Assembly (NCBI GenBank): GCA_030150505.1
Contig: JASLFS010000076.1
Location: 1 to 26,395 of the forward strand
Reading direction: 5' to 3'
Source of the DNA: Vitreoscilla sp.
Lineage (GTDB): Bacteria > Pseudomonadota > Gammaproteobacteria > Burkholderiales > Neisseriaceae
DNA length: 26,395 nt
Under the pieces are notes generated by a model. The model made no database searches. It saw only the letters and a program-made list of their open reading frames with translations, and was not told the origin of the DNA. The first letter of the stretch is position 1; every line of letters starts with the position of its first letter. Of the stretch, positions 22,591 to 26,395 are shown piece after piece. Position numbers and translations under genes: made by a program.

Positions 22591-24932
22591 TGGTATATCC
22601 CAGCCGAATGACAATTATATCAATGGCAATCTTGAGTTTGGGTGTCAGTGCTCATGCTATGGCAGATGATGCTGTGGAATTAGAAAGCATTAATGTTACT
22701 GGTTATAAAATTAAAAAAGTGGGTGAGGAAACCGTTAGCCGTCAAACGCTTGATAATGAAATGGTACATGATGTCAATGATTTGGTGCGTCATCAAACTG
22801 GCATTGGTGTAAAAGAAGGTGGGCGTTTTGGTAATCGAGGTTTTGCTATTCGTGGTCAAGACGGTAATCGAGTAGCGATTAACGTGGATGGTGTTGCACA
22901 AGCAAACTATCAAGACAGTGGTATTTTGAGTACTTACGGATTAACACCAAGTAGTCGTGCTCCGATAGAAATGGAATTTATGCGCTCTGTTGATATTCAA
23001 CGTGGGGCGGATTCTTGGAGTTCAGGTAGTGGTGCAATTGGTGGTGCTGTTAGTTTGGTAACTAAAAATCCAAGAGATTTAATTGTTGATGATAAAGATT
23101 ATGGTTTATATGGCAAGGCGGGGTATAGCAGTAAAAACCGCGAATGGTTAACGACTGTCGGTGGTGCATTTATTAAAGATGGTTGGGAAGGCTTGTTGTT
23201 ATATTCTCATCGTGATGGTGATGAGACAAAAAATAATGGTCGTGGTGACGATATTATTGGGCCAGGACGAGGTAAGCCTGATCCGGAAGACAATAAAAAA
23301 GACAGTGTTTTAGCTAAATTTGCTTATCAGATTAATGATGAGCATAAAGTAGGCTTGGTTTCATCTTATCAAAAAGAAAAGAAGGATATTGATGAGAAGT
23401 CTTACGAAGGTCGAATGGAAGTCGCTATGCGACCAGGTGCGAAACCAACTTTGATTCAAGATGGTACACGTACAGCGAAAGATACATCAGAGCTTGAAAC
23501 TTATGGTTTATTTTATGAATATACGCCAGAGGATTCTTTCTTATCTGATTTGAAATTTAATTATGACCATCAGAAGTTGGAAAATAGGGCTAAAAGTTAT
23601 ACGACAAACCTTATGGCGGATAGACCAGGTACTCCGGATAAGGATAAAAAAAATGGTGATGTGCGCTTTGATGATAGACGATACAAAGCGAAAATTGACC
23701 AGTTTAATTTAGAATCTAATTTTGAAACTTTCAACTTAGGTTCGACCAGTCATCGTTTGTCGGCTAAAGCGGGTTACAGTAAACAAGATATTAAAATGTA
23801 TGGCGAAAGAACAGACAAAATTAATAGACCTGTACCTGTGGTGAAACCGGAAGATAACTTCTTTACGCCAGTGAAACAAAAATCTTTGTTTTTAAGCTTT
23901 GAAGATCAGTTTAAAATCACGGATGTTATTTTTGGTCATGCTGGTATTCGTTACGATAAAACAAAATATAAAGTTGATAATAACGTTAAATTAGATGGTA
24001 CATCTGAAAATAATTTAACGGATAATCCCAATAAAAATCGCAATATGTCTCATTTTACATGGACAACGGGATTGGGAGCTAAATTAAATGAAACTTGGGT
24101 ATTGAATTCAAAAGTGAGTACTGGCTTTAGAATGCCATCTGCTGCGGATATGTATTATCGCTTTGGTGATACTGGACGAGGATTTATCTATTTACCAAAT
24201 CCTGATTTGAAAACTGAAAAAAGTACGAATTTTGAAGTATCTTTGCAAGGGCAAAGTAATATTGGCTATTTGAACGCTGGTATTTATCATTCAAGATACC
24301 GTAATTTAATTTCTGATATGCCTGTTGCGCAAATGAAAAAAGGTGGTGACCTTATTGCGAAAATGGAAAATATTGATAAAGCGCATGTGACAGGGATTGA
24401 TGTTGATGGTGCTTTGTATTTAGATCAGCTAGGTTGGACTCAAGATAAATGGATTGCGACAGGTGCATTTAGTTATGCAAAAGGCTCAAGTGATTCTGGT
24501 CGTGGTTTGATGGCTCTACAACCATTTAAAGCTGTTTTGGGTTTGGGTTATGAAGCGAATGATAGCACTTGGGGTGTTATGTCTAATATGACTTATCATG
24601 GTAAGAAAAGCAGTTCCAATACGACTGTACAAAGATTAGATTTATATGATTTGGTAGATAAGCAACAATATATTTATGATCTTGATTTTCCTCATCGCCC
24701 TAATTCAGCGTTTGTATTTGATTTAACTGGTTACTATAAACCAACTAAAAATGTGACTGTGCGCGCTGGTATATTTAATGTGTTTGATAAAAAATATGCT
24801 ACTTGGGATGATAGACGTGATATTAATTTCTATGGCCACGTGAATAGAGTTGATGATAAAACAGGTCAAGGTTTGGATCGATTCTCTGCACCACGTCGAA
24901 ATTTTGCGGTATCTTTAGAAGCTAAATTTTAA
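22590..24932 (+). CDS. hmbR: TonB-dependent heme/hemoglobin receptor, HmbR-like
   Basis: This 780-residue outer-membrane receptor should take heme from hemoglobin or related proteins with TonB energy. It has a signal peptide (hydrophobic 8-20, cut near AHAMA at 25), a TonB-box-like ESINVTG (32-38), a plug domain at about 45-160 with GNRGFAIRGQDGNRVAINVDGV, then a beta-barrel ending in the outer-membrane C-terminal Phe (AKF). Matches to HmbR as I recall it include GYSSKNREW, YQINDEHKVG, GIRYDKTK and GLDRFSAPRRNFAVSLEAKF. The FRAP/NPNL heme box is altered to FRMP (513-516) and PNPDL (536-540), and no His lies between them. It is divergent from hemO and followed by a hairpin terminator. HmbR-like is my best reading, but other hemin receptors of the family are possible. 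Confidence 0.9.
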   Translation: MVYPSRMTIISMAILSLGVSAHAMADDAVELESINVTGYKIKKVGEETVSRQTLDNEMVHDVNDLVRHQTGIGVKEGGRFGNRGFAIRGQDGNRVAINVDGVAQANYQDSGILSTYGLTPSSRAPIEMEFMRSVDIQRGADSWSSGSGAIGGAVSLVTKNPRDLIVDDKDYGLYGKAGYSSKNREWLTTVGGAFIKDGWEGLLLYSHRDGDETKNNGRGDDIIGPGRGKPDPEDNKKDSVLAKFAYQINDEHKVGLVSSYQKEKKDIDEKSYEGRMEVAMRPGAKPTLIQDGTRTAKDTSELETYGLFYEYTPEDSFLSDLKFNYDHQKLENRAKSYTTNLMADRPGTPDKDKKNGDVRFDDRRYKAKIDQFNLESNFETFNLGSTSHRLSAKAGYSKQDIKMYGERTDKINRPVPVVKPEDNFFTPVKQKSLFLSFEDQFKITDVIFGHAGIRYDKTKYKVDNNVKLDGTSENNLTDNPNKNRNMSHFTWTTGLGAKLNETWVLNSKVSTGFRMPSAADMYYRFGDTGRGFIYLPNPDLKTEKSTNFEVSLQGQSNIGYLNAGIYHSRYRNLISDMPVAQMKKGGDLIAKMENIDKAHVTGIDVDGALYLDQLGWTQDKWIATGAFSYAKGSSDSGRGLMALQPFKAVLGLGYEANDSTWGVMSNMTYHGKKSSSNTTVQRLDLYDLVDKQQYIYDLDFPHRPNSAFVFDLTGYYKPTKNVTVRAGIFNVFDKKYATWDDRRDINFYGHVNRVDDKTGQGLDRFSAPRRNFAVSLEAKF

Positions 24933-24954
24933 TTAGATTCTTAATAAAATCAAT

Positions 24955-24999
24955 AGGCTCCCTGAACGGTCAAAAAATGCTTTCAGGGAGCCTATTTTA
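24955..24999 (+). terminator. Terminator of the receptor gene, variant uptake-sequence pair
   Basis: AGGCTCCCTGAA (24955-24966) and its exact reverse complement (24982-24993) form a 12-bp stem with a 15-nt loop, followed by TATTTTAT. Both arms carry the same single change from AGGCTGCCTGAA (G to C at base 6), so the pairing is kept. Confidence 0.85.
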
Positions 25000-25065
25000 T
25001 TGATTAAACGGTAATTGATTAATATTGCTATTTAATACTTATTTTTCTCATTTAATCTGATATAA

Positions 25066-25100
25066 AAAAGCCTGAATCTATTATCTAGATTCAGGCTTTT
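25066..25100. terminator. Terminator of rhlE (bidirectional)
   Basis: A 15-bp perfect stem, AAAAGCCTGAATCTA with its complement around a 5-nt loop, has A and T tracts on both sides. It ends the helicase gene on the minus strand and can back up the receptor terminator. Confidence 0.92.
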
Positions 25101-25122
25101 AAAATACGTTTACAACTAAATT

Positions 25123-26395
25123 TTATTGTGAACGTTGTGGTTTACTGTTGCTTGGTTGGCTACGACGACGGCCTTCACCTGATGAAGAGCGTGGTTTGCC
25201 TTTGAAACCATCAGAACTTCTGCGTTCTTTGTTAGCGCCAGCACCTTGTCCGCCACTTCCTTCTCTGCGTGAGCGACCACCACCATTACCTTCAGAGCTT
25301 GAGCCGCTGCGACGACGGCTATCACCACCAAAGCCTCTTCCAGAACCTTGACCACCTGGGCGACGGCGACCGTTGTTGCTGGCACCAGATTTTCCGCTAG
25401 GTTTACGACGAGTAGGCTCTAGACCTTCAATTGTCATTTCAGGAAGTTTACGCTCTAAGTAACGTTCAATTTTGTGGACTTTCATGTACTCTTTAACTTC
25501 AGCAAAAGTTAAAGCAAGGCCACTACGACCAGCACGACCAGTACGACCAATACGGTGTACGTAATCTTCAGCTTGTTTTGGCAAGTCATAGTTAATTACG
25601 TGAGTAATTGTTGGTACGTCAATACCACGAGCAGCAACATCAGTAGCTACTAGAATTTTAATACGACCTAAGCGTAAATCATTTAAAGTACGGTTACGCC
25701 AGTTTTGTGGCATATCGCCATGTAGACATGCAGCAGCAAAACCTTTTTGGTATAAATCATCAGCCAATTGCTCACTAAATGCTTTAGTTGCTGTGAAAAT
25801 CACACATTGGTTAATGTTTGCATCGCGCAAAATATGGTCAAGCAAGCGATCTTTGTGACGGAAGTCATCAGCATATAATAGCTGCTCTTCAATTTTGCTT
25901 TCTTCTTGTACGCGTTCTACTTCAATAGAAGTTGGGTTGTTTGTTAATTGGCGAGCCAATTTACCTACAACGCCATCTAAAGTAGCAGAGAATAATAATG
26001 TTTGACGGTCTTCAGGTGTTGCTTTAACAATCGTTTCAATGTCTTCAATGAAACCCATGTCCAACATTCTGTCTGCTTCGTCAAGAATCAATGTTTCTAG
26101 GCGGCTAAAGTCGATACGACCTTGGCGCATATGATCCATTAAACGACCTGGAGTGGCAACTATAATATCGATAGGGCGGTTTAGCATACGAGTTTGGTAG
26201 CCAAATGAAGTACCACCAACCAAAGATACTGTGCGCAACCATTTCATATTTACACCATATGAAGTGGCATTTTTTTCAACTTGTTGTGCTAACTCACGAG
26301 TTGGAGTCAATACAAGAACGCGAGGGCCTTTGCCTGGTTTATCGCTACGGCTTTGAATGCGGTGCATTGAAGGCAAAAGGAAAGCTGCTGTTTTA
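25123..26395 (-). CDS. rhlE: DEAD-box RNA helicase, RhlE type (5' end outside window)
   Basis: The frame is open to the window edge; the first readable residues are KTAAFLLPSM, the end of a Walker A GSGKTAAF, so the true start lies beyond 26395. Motifs in order: TPTRELAQQ (Ia), ATPGRLMDH (Ib), DEADRML (II), FSATLDG (III), FTATKAF (IV), ATDVAARGIDVP (V) and HRIGRTGRAGR (VI). The last about 90 residues are a low-complexity tail rich in Gly, Arg and Ser (RRRPGGQGSG, GGGRSRREG repeats), as in RhlE-group helicases involved in ribosome assembly and RNA turnover, where the tail adds RNA affinity. The core matches RhlE best; CsdA and SrmB are less likely. Confidence 0.93.
   Translation of the reverse strand, partial: KTAAFLLPSMHRIQSRSDKPGKGPRVLVLTPTRELAQQVEKNATSYGVNMKWLRTVSLVGGTSFGYQTRMLNRPIDIIVATPGRLMDHMRQGRIDFSRLETLILDEADRMLDMGFIEDIETIVKATPEDRQTLLFSATLDGVVGKLARQLTNNPTSIEVERVQEESKIEEQLLYADDFRHKDRLLDHILRDANINQCVIFTATKAFSEQLADDLYQKGFAAACLHGDMPQNWRNRTLNDLRLGRIKILVATDVAARGIDVPTITHVINYDLPKQAEDYVHRIGRTGRAGRSGLALTFAEVKEYMKVHKIERYLERKLPEMTIEGLEPTRRKPSGKSGASNNGRRRPGGQGSGRGFGGDSRRRSGSSSEGNGGGRSRREGSGGQGAGANKERRSSDGFKGKPRSSSGEGRRRSQPSNSKPQRSQ

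Noticed and set aside
25148..25351. A proline/leucine/arginine-rich open frame on the plus strand opposite the helicase tail.
   Set aside because: It is the antisense reading of the Gly/Arg/Ser-rich repeat tail of rhlE, has no ribosome site and shows no family feature.

Overview
The window looks like ordinary core chromosome of an AT-rich member of the Neisseriaceae (Betaproteobacteria). Four things point there. The heme oxygenase is close to meningococcal HemO, and the TonB-dependent receptor beside it resembles HmbR. GAPDH carries the NAS cofactor motif that I recall from a neisserial GAPDH. Copies of AGGCTGCCTGAA, the DNA-uptake-sequence dialect described for Simonsiella-like Neisseriaceae, occur at 5339, 10598 and 10613. 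I would not name a genus from this alone.

Layout. 1-138: the 3' end of a tRNA, then a complete tRNA-Glu. 344-3649 (+): a secreted MliC/ACP-like protein, a MAPEG membrane protein, GAPDH, a DUF2721 membrane protein and a 40-residue lysine-rich protein, most separated by their own hairpin terminators. 3702-8969 (-): hrpA behind rarA. 9162-14327 (+): thrC, then msbA, fpr and lysO. 14458-15234 (+): a GlpR-type repressor. 15287-18031: ridA (-) diverges from a YbaK deacylase (+); the YbaK gene converges on and overlaps recX, the last gene of an rpe-gph-recX operon (-). 18242-21327: a Spy/CpxP-like periplasmic protein (+), an MFS transporter (-), ppa (-) and coq7 (+). 21390-24932: a heme-iron locus in which hemO plus a DUF454 gene (-) diverge from an HmbR-like receptor (+). 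25123 to the edge (-): a RhlE-type DEAD-box helicase cut by the window end.

How the genes work together. The clearest functional unit is the heme locus. The receptor would import heme from host hemoproteins and HemO would open the porphyrin to release iron. The only two good promoters between them are fully interleaved in 35 bp, so one bound repressor could control both sides. A 21-codon leader ORF ends in a TAATG overlap with the receptor start, and hemO ends in the same kind of TAATG overlap with the DUF454 gene. The other genes serve central metabolism (gap, rpe, thrC, ppa, coq7), envelope and export (msbA, lysO, MFS), genome maintenance (rarA, recX) and RNA or translation quality (hrpA, rhlE, ybaK).

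I see no prophage, insertion sequence, CRISPR array or defence island. The novel-looking points are regulatory: the heme promoter knot and leader ORF, a variant uptake-sequence pair with matched substitutions in both arms, a possible Fur site at coq7, and a few proteins with unusual signatures. Positions and motif matches were counted by hand; family assignments come from recognised motifs, not database searches.
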